A DNA stretch of 64,000 nt, taken from positions 622,501-686,500 of the forward strand of contig OX031071.1 of NCBI GenBank assembly GCA_943736015.1, read 5' to 3'. This DNA comes from Tridacna crocea (Eukaryota; Mollusca; Bivalvia; Cardiida; Cardiidae). The notes below the pieces were generated by a model. The model ran no database searches. It had not been told where the DNA came from and worked only from the letters and a program-made list of their open reading frames with translations. Below, piece after piece: positions 42,378 through 51,619 of the stretch. The stretch's first letter is position 1, and each line of letters begins with the position of its first letter. The translations under genes were made by a program, and so were the position numbers.

Positions 42378-42444
42378 TTCTGTTAATTGTTATCGTTTGT
42401 TGCTGGCTTCTACTTTCTAGTTACGCCTGACTCGTAACAGAAAT

Positions 42445-42462
42445 TGGGGGCTCGTCCGGGAT
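42445..42462 (+). promoter_or_regulatory. Gypsy-B primer-binding site (tRNA-Pro type)
   Basis: TGGGGGCTCGTCCGGGAT, five bases after the 5' LTR, is complementary to the 3' 18 nt of tRNA-Pro, as known for several vertebrate gammaretroviruses. The match is complete. Confidence 0.85.
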
Positions 42463-42636
42463 TGAAAAAATAAGGCTAACGCATTTGTTTTCCTTTTGGG
42501 ATTAACCATCGATTGGAAAAAAAGACATAGACGTTTGCTTTTCACAATTTGAATAAATCTAATACATCCTGTTAGTCAAAATTACTAATCAGTAATTATA
42601 ATACAATTTTGTACTTGAATCCAGCAACAAACAAAC

Positions 42637-45600
42637 ATGTCTTTTGACTTAGATAAATTTACGGCTGAACCGTCTGTGGAGTTATTGAATGTAGGTAAAA
42701 AGACTGATTTGCTTAATCTTGCTAAGCACTATAAATTGTCTGAAATAAAATCTTCAATGCGCAAACATGAAATTAAGAACATTTTGGTACAATATTTTGT
42801 TGATGAGGAAATTTTTCATGAAAATGCTCTTTCCCTGATAGTTGACGTTCAGTCAGTTTCAAGGTCGAAAGAACTTGAATTAAAACTTCAGATCAGACAA
42901 TTAGAAATTCAGGAAAGAGAGAAAGAAAGAGAATGGGAAGAGAGAGATAAGGAAAGAGAAAGGGAAAGAGAAAGGGAGAGAGAAGAAAGAGAAAGGGAAG
43001 AGAGAGAGAAGGAAAGAGAAAGGGAAAGGGAAGAGAGAGAGAAGGAGAGAGAATTTCAATTAAGAATGAGGGAAATAGAAATGCAAGAAAGAGCAAATCA
43101 GCCGAAGCAAAAGATTGAATACAATTTTGATGTTACAAAACATATTAGGCTTGTTCCTCCATTTCAAGAAAAAGAAGTTGATAAATACTTCCTACACTTT
43201 GAAAAAGTTGCAGAAAACTTAAATTGGCCAAAAGAGCACTGGACTTTGCTTCTGCAAAGTGTTTTGATAGGCAAAGCTCGTGAAATTTACACACAACTAG
43301 GTGTTGAACAAAATCATCATTATGAAACTGTTAAGGAACTTATTCTCAAAGGTTATGAGCTGGTCCCAGAAGCATATAGACAAAAATTTAGAAATTGTAA
43401 AAAAGATTCTAACCAGACTCATGTTGAATTTGCTAGAAACAAAGAACAGTTATTTGATAGATGGTGCTGTTCTAAGAAAATAGACCAAAATTATGATAAA
43501 CTAAGACAACTTATGTTAGTTGAAGAATTCAAACGTTGTATTCAATCTGATGTTAAGACATTCTTAGACGAAAAACAAGTTGAAACTTTAGAAGAAGCAG
43601 CTCGTCTGGCTGATAATTACTACCTTACACATAAAGTTTCTTTTATTGCTAAACCAAAACCTACTTCCTCACATCCCCAAAATAAATCTATGTCTGGTAA
43701 TTCATCTGGCATGCCCAGTCAATCCAATACACCCAAACCCAATTCTACTAGTGAAACCAAAAGTCAATATCCCTTATCTCGACCCACTTGTAACTATTGT
43801 AAGAAACCTGGTCACCTTGTTTCTGAATGTTTGAAATTAAAAAGGAAGTTAGAAAGTGATGAAGCCAAACCAACAGGGCTCACCACTCTTAGGCCAAGGC
43901 CACAGTCTTCTATTAAAACCAATACAATTGACATAGTCACAAAACCCAAGTCTGATTCTACTATGGAGATTTTTGAACCATTTATGTTGAATGGTTTTGT
44001 ATCACTTTCAGGTGATAATTGCCCACCTACCCCTATTAAAATTTTAAGAGACACAGGAGCTTCTCAATCTCTTATTTTAGCAGATATACTGCCTTTTTCT
44101 GAGAAGACTTCTTCCGGTACTAGTGTCCTTATTCAGGGTGTAGAGTGTGGAACTGTTAATATCCCTCTCCATCATGTTAATTTGTCATCAGATTTGGTTA
44201 CTGGGCTTGTGGTTATTGGTATTAAACCTTCCTTACCATTTAAAGGTGTCCATTTACTGCTAGGCAATGACTTAGCTGGAGATAAGGTTGTGGTTAATCC
44301 ACTTGTAACTGACACACCAAATGTAGGTCAAACAGATGACCCTATCGAGCAGGAAATTCCTGACTTGTATCTTTCTTGTGCAGTTACCCGAGCTATGTCT
44401 AAAAAGGCCATTTTGAAAAACTCAAACTCTGACATTGATTTGACGGATACTTTTATCGGTCAATATCTTAATAATGAGATTAAAAAGTCTCTTGATCCCA
44501 GTTTGTCTGATACTCAGACAGACTCGTCAATGTCTTGCCATTCGCCACCACGGTCTATTGACCAAGGTCACAACACGCTGTCAAAGTCACAGCTTATCCA
44601 GGAACAGCAAACTGATCCTGAGATTTCAAAATTAATTTTTAGGGCTTTACCTGAAGATGAAATTTCACAGGTCCCAATGTGTTATTATATAAAGAATGGG
44701 ATTCTTATGAGAAAATGGCGACCATTTGATGTACCAGCTGATGATGAATGGGCTGTTTACCACCAAATTGTGGTTCCAAAGTCATATCGTCATGAAATAC
44801 TGAGTATAGCCCATGAAATTCCTATGTCAGGTTACCTAGGTATAAACAAGACCTATCACAAAATTATTAATCATTTTTATTGGCCTGGTCTCAAATCAGA
44901 TGTCTCTAAATATTGTAAAACTTGCCATACATGTCAAATGGTAGGTAAACCCAACCAAACCATTCCCAAAGCTCAATTACAACCTATTCCTGCTTTTGAT
45001 GAACCTTTCAGTAGGATACTAATAGATTGTGTTGGTCCTTTACCTCGAACCAAGTCAGGAAATGAGTATCTCTTAACAATTATGTGTACTTCTACACGTT
45101 TTCCTGAAGCTATTCCTTTAAGGAACATCAAAACAAAGTCAATAGTCAAAGCTCTTATAAAATTTTTCACATTTGTTGGTCTTCCAAAATCAGTTCAGTC
45201 TGATCAAGGGTCAAATTTTATGTCTGGTATATTCCAACAGGTTATGCATGAATTAGGAATCAAGCAATACAGGTCATCCGCCTATCACCCTGAAAGTCAA
45301 GGTGCTTTAGAAAGATTTCACCAGACATTAAAAAATATGATAAGGTCATATTGCTTTGACACTGAAAAAGATTGGGATGAGGGCATCCATTTGTTACTAT
45401 TTGCAGCCAGAGAATCTGTACAAGAATCTCTTGGTTTCAGTCCTTTTGAATTAGTTTTTGGCCATTCTGTTCGTGGACCTTTAAAACTTTTGAAAGAGAA
45501 ATTTCTCTCAAATGATGAAACACCCTTGAATTTACTACAGTATGTTTCTGACTTCAGAAATAGACTGTCTAGGGCATGTGAGGTTGCTAGGTCTAATCTT

Positions 45601-45837
45601 AAAACGTCTCAGAGCAAAATGAAAGCAAGATATGACAACCATGTTATTGATAGAAAATTTAAACCAGGTGACAAAGTCCTTGCTCTTTTGCCAATACCTG
45701 GCAGACCTCTACAGGCAAGATATTTTGGACCCTACACTATTGACAAGAAAACAAGTGATTTAAACTATATAATTAATACTCCAGGAAGGCGTAAAAACAA
45801 ACAAATGTCATGTAAATATGTTAAAGGAATACTTTGA
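42637..45837 (+). CDS. Gypsy-B gag-protease-integrase
   Basis: 1066-residue frame starting 174 nt after the primer site at ATG (MSFDLDKFTAEPS). Layout: N-terminal gag; Glu/Arg coiled coil at about 78-150; capsid-like region at 160-335; one CCHC knuckle (CNYCKKPGHLVSEC, 385-398); protease DTGA at 472-475; then integrase with D797, D856 (SDQGSNF) and E892 (ALERFH), spacing DD35E. The zinc domain has H726, C763 and C766, but the expected second His is Tyr at 733. The C-terminal region contains FKPGDKVLALLPIPG. Integrase follows protease directly with no RT between. The last codons are off-frame after a one-base shift in an A-rich tract (45793-45805); the frame that continues family similarity is that of the next gene. 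It acts in packaging, polyprotein cleavage and integration. Confidence 0.92.
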   Translation: MSFDLDKFTAEPSVELLNVGKKTDLLNLAKHYKLSEIKSSMRKHEIKNILVQYFVDEEIFHENALSLIVDVQSVSRSKELELKLQIRQLEIQEREKEREWEERDKEREREREREREEREREEREKEREREREEREKEREFQLRMREIEMQERANQPKQKIEYNFDVTKHIRLVPPFQEKEVDKYFLHFEKVAENLNWPKEHWTLLLQSVLIGKAREIYTQLGVEQNHHYETVKELILKGYELVPEAYRQKFRNCKKDSNQTHVEFARNKEQLFDRWCCSKKIDQNYDKLRQLMLVEEFKRCIQSDVKTFLDEKQVETLEEAARLADNYYLTHKVSFIAKPKPTSSHPQNKSMSGNSSGMPSQSNTPKPNSTSETKSQYPLSRPTCNYCKKPGHLVSECLKLKRKLESDEAKPTGLTTLRPRPQSSIKTNTIDIVTKPKSDSTMEIFEPFMLNGFVSLSGDNCPPTPIKILRDTGASQSLILADILPFSEKTSSGTSVLIQGVECGTVNIPLHHVNLSSDLVTGLVVIGIKPSLPFKGVHLLLGNDLAGDKVVVNPLVTDTPNVGQTDDPIEQEIPDLYLSCAVTRAMSKKAILKNSNSDIDLTDTFIGQYLNNEIKKSLDPSLSDTQTDSSMSCHSPPRSIDQGHNTLSKSQLIQEQQTDPEISKLIFRALPEDEISQVPMCYYIKNGILMRKWRPFDVPADDEWAVYHQIVVPKSYRHEILSIAHEIPMSGYLGINKTYHKIINHFYWPGLKSDVSKYCKTCHTCQMVGKPNQTIPKAQLQPIPAFDEPFSRILIDCVGPLPRTKSGNEYLLTIMCTSTRFPEAIPLRNIKTKSIVKALIKFFTFVGLPKSVQSDQGSNFMSGIFQQVMHELGIKQYRSSAYHPESQGALERFHQTLKNMIRSYCFDTEKDWDEGIHLLLFAARESVQESLGFSPFELVFGHSVRGPLKLLKEKFLSNDETPLNLLQYVSDFRNRLSRACEVARSNLKTSQSKMKARYDNHVIDRKFKPGDKVLALLPIPGRPLQARYFGPYTIDKKTSDLNYIINTPGRRKNKQMSCKYVKGIL

Positions 45838-46801
45838 CAGAGATAGCTCTATTTCAAAACCAATTACAGTTGTAAACACTGTCCCACAAGAATCAAATGT
45901 ATTTGAAATTGAAGTAAATTCTGACTTTATTGATAAATCTGATCCTGGTCCATCTAAACTTGAGAATTCTGATATTTTGAGAAACCTTGACAACAAACTT
46001 TCTCACTTGGAACCATCACAACAGGAAGAGCTGAAACAGTTGATACATGAATATGAACATTTATTTCCTGATATCCCCACAAGAACTGATAAAATCTATC
46101 ATGATGTCATTGTGGAAGATTCTAAACCAATAAAGCAACATCCATATAGAATGAATCCTTTGAAGCAGAAATACCTCCAAGATGAAGTAAAATACTTACT
46201 GGAAAATGACTTTATTGAACCTAGCCAGAGTAATTACAGTTCACCATGTATATTAGTACCCAAATCAAATGGAACTTATAGAATGTGTACCGATTATCGT
46301 AAAGTGAACTCTGTGACAAAAACAGACTCTTTTCCAATACCAAGAATTGATGACTGTATTGACAAAGTTGGAAATTCTAAATATGTCACCAAATTTGACC
46401 TGCTAAAAGGATTCTGGCAAGATCCACTGACTGATAGAGCAAAAGAAGTATCAGCCTTTGCTACTCCAAACCGTCTGTACCAATACAAAGTTATGCCGTT
46501 TGGGATGAAAAATTCTCCTGCAACGTTTCAGCGACTTATAAACAATGTTATATGTGGATTAGATGGCTGTGATGCATATATTGACGACGTCATCATCTAC
46601 TCAGACAGTTGGAGTGACCACCTTCAAAGAATCAGGAAGTTCTTCGACAGACTCAGTAAAGAGAAACTGACTGTGAATCTTGCAAAAACTGAATTTTGTC
46701 ATGCTACTGTAACATTTCTAGGACATCTTGTGGGACAGGGTCAAGTTAAACCTTTAGAAGCTAAAGTCAATGCTATCTCTGAGTTTCCTGTGCCTAAATG
46801 A
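45818..46801 (+). CDS. Gypsy-B reverse transcriptase
   Basis: 327-residue frame with an RT domain: VPKSNGTYRMCTDYRKVN, FDLLKGFWQ, MPFGMKNSPATFQR and the catalytic YIDD at 254-257 (YIDD rather than the YLDD of gypsy-A). A thumb region with VTFLGHLVGQGQVKP follows. The frame overlaps the previous one by 20 nt in a different frame. The first ATG lies where a gypsy integrase C-terminus would still be read, so it is probably not a natural start. It ends at an in-frame TGA (46799-46801); RNase H continues in the same frame after it, so this is a nonsense lesion or, less likely, a readthrough stop. Confidence 0.9.
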   Translation: MLKEYFDRDSSISKPITVVNTVPQESNVFEIEVNSDFIDKSDPGPSKLENSDILRNLDNKLSHLEPSQQEELKQLIHEYEHLFPDIPTRTDKIYHDVIVEDSKPIKQHPYRMNPLKQKYLQDEVKYLLENDFIEPSQSNYSSPCILVPKSNGTYRMCTDYRKVNSVTKTDSFPIPRIDDCIDKVGNSKYVTKFDLLKGFWQDPLTDRAKEVSAFATPNRLYQYKVMPFGMKNSPATFQRLINNVICGLDGCDAYIDDVIIYSDSWSDHLQRIRKFFDRLSKEKLTVNLAKTEFCHATVTFLGHLVGQGQVKPLEAKVNAISEFPVPK

Positions 46802-47380
46802 AAAAGACAGCTGATGCGATTTCTTGGTATGGCTGGCTACTATAGGAAATTCTGTAAAAATTTCTCCGGTATTGCTGAACCTTTAACAAATTTGCTTAAG
46901 AAAAGCACAAAGTTCAAATGGAATGACAAATGTCAAGATGCATTCGATCGTCTGAAAGCCATACTAAAGAGCGCACCAGTTCTCTTGGCACCTGATTTTG
47001 ACAAATGTTTCAAATTAGCTGTTGATGCAAGTGATGTTGGTATTGGTGCTGTTCTTTTACAAGAAGATAATAATGGTATTGATCACCCAGTTTGTTACTT
47101 TTCTAAGAAATTTAACAAACATCAGAAAAATTACTCTACCATAGAAAAAGAGTGTCTTGCCTTAATTCTGGCAATCCAGCAGTTTGAAGTTTATTTAACC
47201 TCTTCAACTTCACCAATTGTTGTTTTCAGTGATCATAACCCTTTAAGTTTTCTACACAAACTTAAGAATAAGAATCAAAGATTACTGAGGTGGAGTTTAT
47301 TGCTTCAAGAGTTTAATTTTGACATAAGACACATAAAAGGGAAAGATAACATTATACCAGATGCTCTGTCACGAGTTTGA
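46802..47380 (+). CDS. Gypsy-B RNase H (connection plus RNase H domain)
   Basis: Same frame as the RT, starting right after the TGA; an ATG at 46814 could serve as an internal start. The connection segment has FLGMAGYYRKFCKNF. The RNase H domain has acidic residues in LAVDASDVGIGAVLLQ (D about 71 from 46814), STIEKECLALI and FSDHNPLSF. It ends IIPDALSRV and a stop at 47378. No integrase follows: only 227 nt separate it from the 3' LTR. Confidence 0.9.
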   Translation, partial: KRQLMRFLGMAGYYRKFCKNFSGIAEPLTNLLKKSTKFKWNDKCQDAFDRLKAILKSAPVLLAPDFDKCFKLAVDASDVGIGAVLLQEDNNGIDHPVCYFSKKFNKHQKNYSTIEKECLALILAIQQFEVYLTSSTSPIVVFSDHNPLSFLHKLKNKNQRLLRWSLLLQEFNFDIRHIKGKDNIIPDALSRV

Positions 47381-47607
47381 AATTCAAATAGTCATTTTAT
47401 CTAAATCAAGTTTAAACTGTTTTTTCTTTTAATTGTACTTTCATTACCTTGACTATTTTCATAAGTCTAAAATAATTAATATTTGACTTTGTCATTTCCT
47501 ATGTATACTTCAGATAAAGTATCATATACATGTATATAAATAATATTGCAAAAAAAAAAGAAAGATTTTATTTCATAAACCTTTTTCTTTCTTTTCAAGG
47601 GGGGAAG
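47381..47607 (+). other. Gypsy-B 3' untranslated stretch and polypurine tract
   Basis: Non-coding. It ends in the purine run AAGGGGGGAAG (47597-47607), directly before the 3' LTR, where the plus-strand primer is expected. Confidence 0.8.
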
Positions 47608-48167
47608 TGTTATGTACATACCCAGTTATTCCTAGCTTTGTTCATGTGTGTATCTAATTTTGAATGGTTTTCCCCTGTTGCTATTTTTAGAACTGGATTA
47701 CTGGATTGTGGAATACTGTTCTGGAAGTTTCCGGGCCTTTTTACAATCTGTTTACTAGAAGTTATGCAACTAATTTTAACATGAATTTTCTGGAAGTTTC
47801 TCTGTTATTATAAAAGGAAAAGCTTTTTACATCTCGGTGTTCACTAGTTAATACATGATTGCCAGACTACAGTGGGGATTATTTGTGTTTGTGTCATAAT
47901 TAGTGCTTGGATTACATTCAGTTTGGATTCGGATCAGACTAGACTAAAGTGAGGATTACTTCGTGTGCTTGGATTACATTCAGTTTGGATCAGGATCAGA
48001 CTGGAATTAAGACTGGAATAATTTGTCTTTTGAATTTAACGTCTAAGGTATTGTTTTGTACTATTGTAATATTGTCACTGTTTATTTGATATTTTTGTTA
48101 ATAAATTCTGTTAATTGTTATCGTTTGTTGCTGGCTTCTACTTTCTAGTTACGCCTAACTCGTAACA
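47608..48167 (+). repeat. Gypsy-B 3' LTR
   Basis: 560 bp with the same ends as the 5' LTR and about five substitutions between them. Followed by CACA, the right target copy. Confidence 0.93.
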
Positions 48168-49518
48168 CACAATGTTTTTCTGATTTATGCACAAACTACT
48201 TATGTCACAATGTTTTCAATCCAATTTTTTTTATTTCAAGTATAATTACCTTGAAAAAAATAATTTAAAAAAATTGTAAGGTAAGCAATGAACATATAAT
48301 ACAATGAATAAAGTTTTAAGGAAAAAATTAACTGCAAAGCTAAACTTATCACAAACAAATACAAGTTGACCTTATTTACACTACCAAGGAAACTAACTAC
48401 CTACCAGTCATGTCTGTCAAGGTCAAGTCAGTCAAAAATAGAAAAGTCACATGACAGAGAGAAAGAAGAACAGAAACACACAAAAAAAAAAAACACTAAG
48501 ACCACTGTTGCATGAAGAGAGTACCTGACACTGTAATGTGATTATGTCCAACCAATCAAAACAAGTTTTACAGGAACTGCTCTGCCAACTTGAGGTAGAC
48601 TGTACAGGAAGTACTGTGATGTCACAAGGCGGTCTGCTTGAAATTACTGAAAATTGACCAAACAAATTTTCTTAAAATTGGTATGTGAAGTAAGAAGCCA
48701 ATGTCACAGTAATGAATACCTTTCTCAGGATGTTTTCAAAAAAACTGGTGCTTCCAATGAGACTGGCTGAAGAGATACTTCTCACACTGACCAAACTACA
48801 AGGACCTGTCTACCAACAACATAGGATGGGTCAAAAAATGCTGATCTGAGAGATTAGAGTGCGTTCTAAGACTAGATGTTAGTAACAGTGCAGTGAAATG
48901 TGCATCACTCTCATACTGACAAAATTTCAGTCTCTCTGATTACTTATTCTAAAGATCCATAAAAAAAAAAGTTTTTTTTTTTACCTCTGTCACCATGTTT
49001 TTACAAAAACAGTACCTCCAATAACTAAAAAACTTTTTTACATCAGAATTTTTTTTGGACTTTTTCTTGGATTCTCTCTTACTGGATGAAAAAATAATGA
49101 TTTTTTCACAGGAAAAAACATACAAATCCCTCCAATAAGAGACTGCTGTAAAATATTCAGACTTATCTGAAAATAGTTTCTTACTGCATGAAAGTATAAG
49201 CAATCTCTACAGGACAGAAATACACTTTCTTTCAGTAAGAAAATACATAATGTAGGCACTGAAACATATTCTTTGGAATTTTTTTTTTTTGCAAAAATAG
49301 GAGACTGTCAACTGGATATTTTAAGTAATAAAATGGCAAAATGTCATGAAATATATGTTTTTCTACTCACACAACAAATCCTAAATCCTGTTTACACTAT
49401 TTTAAACACTTATCACGACTAAACACTTGTCACAATCACATACAGCACAACACACGGTATCACTCACTAAGTGGTGTCTGATCCAACGCTGAAAATGTTG
49501 ATCTGTAGCTGTCATCAA
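48168..49518 (-). other. Gypsy-A leader, LTR-proximal part
   Basis: About 1.35 kb with more CACAATGTTTTC-type blocks near 48168-48230 that match those left of gypsy-B. Several A and T tracts (48480, 48960, 49280) follow. No frame with family resemblance on either strand. Confidence 0.65.
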
Positions 49519-49534
49519 ACCCCGTTGGGCGCCA
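49519..49534 (-). promoter_or_regulatory. Gypsy-A primer-binding site (tRNA-Lys type)
   Basis: Minus strand TGGCGCCCAACGGGGT lies two bases inside the 5' LTR. Twelve bases match the complement of the tRNA-Lys(CUU) 3' end, and the match continues after one gap. Confidence 0.75.
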
Positions 49535-49536
49535 TT

Positions 49537-50274
49537 TGTAACCTTGGTCTCTTTTGGTACAAGTATGGAAAAAATTACTGTAGTAGAGTGAAGGTTGTAG
49601 GGGTGGGTTTTGCGGTCCAGAAATACAACAACAGATTTTTTTGGATATTATTTACTTCTTCCTAACTGATCAGCAATCATAGTTGACGTGGAAAATGTAT
49701 TGGTAAAAGATGAAAGTAGCAGTCTGAAATAAAAAATAGGAAAAATACCTTGGTCCTGTTCTTAACTCACTACATTGTTATACAGTAAATACTTCATACA
49801 AAAATATCTTAAACACAGGACAAGTACATTCACTTACCAATTTGTGGAATTAACAGCCTTATCAATCACCACTCTTCCACTAAGCCATCACACGTCATCC
49901 ATTCATGTTAGTCTGCAATAAAATGTGATTGAATTAAAATCATGCAAGAATTGGTTAGTTACGACAGGTTTCGGATCAGACTGACAATCATCGACATCGG
50001 TCTCGAAAATCAATGAAAAGCATAACAAACAGTGTCAACATCACAAAATAAAGAAAGACAGCGAAAGACCGTCAGACAAACATTTTTACGTGGTTTCAAC
50101 TGACAAAAGATGGCAACAAACCAGGAAAATACAAAGTTTTTTTACGCCACAGATATACAATCATTTCTTTTCCATCTTTCGGCAATCAAACAAAGAAAGT
50201 CAAGTGATCATGTTCCCGGCGAAATTCAAATTGAAACAGAAACAATAAAACCCGGGACCAATCATCCGGTTACA
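49537..50274 (-). repeat. Gypsy-A 5' LTR
   Basis: 738 bp, same termini as the 3' LTR, about eight differences. Without the nested structure it could be misread as a solo LTR. It is paired with 31851-32587 by the shared AAGA target copies and the resumed LINE-C frame. Confidence 0.9.
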
Positions 50275-50423
50275 AAGAAACACTTTACTATTTTCATCGT
50301 ACAATGGACGAACAGATCTGACATCTTTTTTTAACCTGATGAAATGTAAAAATATAGTTACCATAAGAAAAGTTGCAAAATTTATATCTGTGATTCTCAA
50401 CAAGAAGGATTTGGAACTTGCAT
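50275..50423 (+). pseudogene. LINE-C ORF2, last part and natural stop
   Basis: Starts with the right AAGA target copy. The frame open at 31850 continues here for about 48 codons and ends in TAA, finishing with a Lys/Leu-rich tail. This continuity across 18.4 kb proves gypsy-A inserted into LINE-C. Confidence 0.85.
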
Positions 50424-50714
50424 AATTTCATTTTCATTACATAGCCTTCCTGACTTTTACATACCCATAACGATCTTCTAACCTTATAGACGTATGAAAT
50501 ACGGATTGTGTGTATCTAACCGGCGCCAGTTTATGCCTTTTCACGATATTTTCTGCCTCAGATGACAGCTATCATTATAAGATCCTATATGGGCTATTTT
50601 TCTTCATTTTGGAGACGCAACTCAGTGTCATTGTTAAGAATGTAATTAAAATGCTGTATTATGGGCTGGTGGCCTTTCTTTACAAATAAACAAATATTGT
50701 ATTGTATTGTATTG
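50424..50714 (+). other. LINE-C 3' UTR with ATTGT microsatellite tail
   Basis: Ends in TATTGTATTGTATTG (about 50695-50714), a simple-repeat tail typical of non-LTR elements without poly(A). The HP-MITE right half follows at once. Confidence 0.75.
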
Positions 50715-50776
50715 TTGTCTGCGAGTGCTTTCAGTTTGGAGCAGTTTAAAATTTTGTTGTTTGGTAAAGTGTTAAA
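50715..50776. repeat. HP-MITE right half, closing the nest
   Basis: TGTCTGCGAGTGCTTTCAG to TTGGTAAAGTGTTAA matches the right flank of other HP-MITEs. It completes the half that stops at 31182. Confidence 0.8.
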
Positions 50777-50865
50777 CAAGATAAACAAAACCAAATTTCG
50801 TAAGAAATCTCTCATAATTAAAAAAATGGTTTCACCCCAGTCTTGATTTATGTGTAGTTTTCTCA

Positions 50866-51101
50866 ATTAACTTTACCAAGCAACAAAATTTTAGACTGCT
50901 CCAAATAAAAGATAATTGCGGAGGACAAATCAAGATGGCTAAAAAAATTAAAAATGGCAGAATTTACCCTTGATAGAGTAGAAAATATTTTGGGAAGAGA
51001 AGAAATTATGGTAACCAACATTTTCTCCTCTTACCACAACGTTTTCAGAAGACTTCTCTCCAAGGGTCAATAAAACCTAGAGTTATTTGGCAAAGAATTA
51101 A
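50866..51101. repeat. HP-MITE copy, full length
   Basis: TTAACTTTACCAAGCAACAA to TTTGGCAAAGAATTAA, with a moderately damaged palindrome. Confidence 0.7.
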
Positions 51102-51619
51102 TGGAAAAAGCTCTTGCCAAGTTGTTCACCCAGCGCTATGGTCTGTAGGTAAGGCATTCTGTGATTGCTTCCAAACGGCGGCTCGTTGGAATGTCCTTTG
51201 GCAATGCACTTCAAAGCCCCAGCCTTTTACAATCTGAAAGGCAGGAATAGGTTGTTTCCATAACACAACTGAAATTTTATCAAAAATAGAAATAGCATGT
51301 CATGAACATCCAAAAAGAACGAGTGCACCATATAGGAGTATACTTAACGCCATAAAAACGTAGCCACTCTTAAAATTGTGTACATGTACATTTCGAGTAT
51401 ATTTTTGTCCCGCAATTTTATTTAGGCTTTAACATATTCCGTGGTATTCAATGCATATAAAAAGAGTAAAATATGCCAAATTGTATACACATACCTCGTT
51501 ATATGGGCTGCACGGGTAGAATGCGACTATTTTTGGATTACCTCTGGTAAAACAAGCACATTGCCGCAATTTTATTGCACCGCATTATAGCAACTCGACA
51601 ATATATGAAAGAATTGTCT
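51102..51619. other. Non-coding stretch, nothing recognised
   Basis: Possibly includes the 5' end of the Tc1-like element that follows, but no terminal repeat was found. Confidence 0.4.

Larger units (their letters stand above)
41880..42439 (+). repeat. Gypsy-B 5' LTR
   Basis: TGTTATGTACATACCC to ACTCGTAACA, with TG...CA ends. Contains a TATA box and a polyadenylation signal. Confidence 0.93.
41880..48167 (+). mobile_element. Gypsy-B: Gmr1-like LTR retrotransposon, 6.3 kb
   Basis: Two 560-bp LTRs (41880-42439 and 47608-48167) that differ at about five sites flank gag, protease, integrase, RT and RNase H in that order. Ty3/gypsy elements normally have integrase last. Integrase before RT, with clearly gypsy-like sequences, is the hallmark of the Gmr1 group. 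Target duplication is CAAA/CACA (41876-41879 and 48168-48171), one mismatch. It inserted in the gypsy-A leader in opposite orientation. Lesions: a frameshift near 45793-45805 and a TGA at 46799. Confidence 0.93.
31851..50274 (-). mobile_element. Gypsy-A, complete LTR to LTR, with nested insertions
   Basis: Minus-strand Ty3/gypsy element: 3' LTR 31851-32587, integrase, RT-RNase H, protease, gag, long leader, primer site and 5' LTR 49537-50274. Both flanks carry AAGA (31847-31850 and 50275-50278), a 4-bp target duplication. Insertions inside it are the TTAA element (34803-35344), a LINE (37484-38217) and gypsy-B (41880-48167). Without them the element would be about 10.8 kb. Its LTRs differ at about eight sites in 737, so it is older than the tandem duplication. 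Confidence 0.92.

Noticed and set aside
42893-43096. Minus-strand Leu/Phe-rich membrane protein
   Set aside because: Antisense of the Glu/Arg coiled coil of gypsy-B gag.
49537-50274. Solo LTR
   Set aside because: It looks isolated from the gypsy-A genes, but it is the 5' LTR: it has a primer site inside it, AAGA target copies pair it with 31851-32587, and the LINE-C frame resumes right after it.
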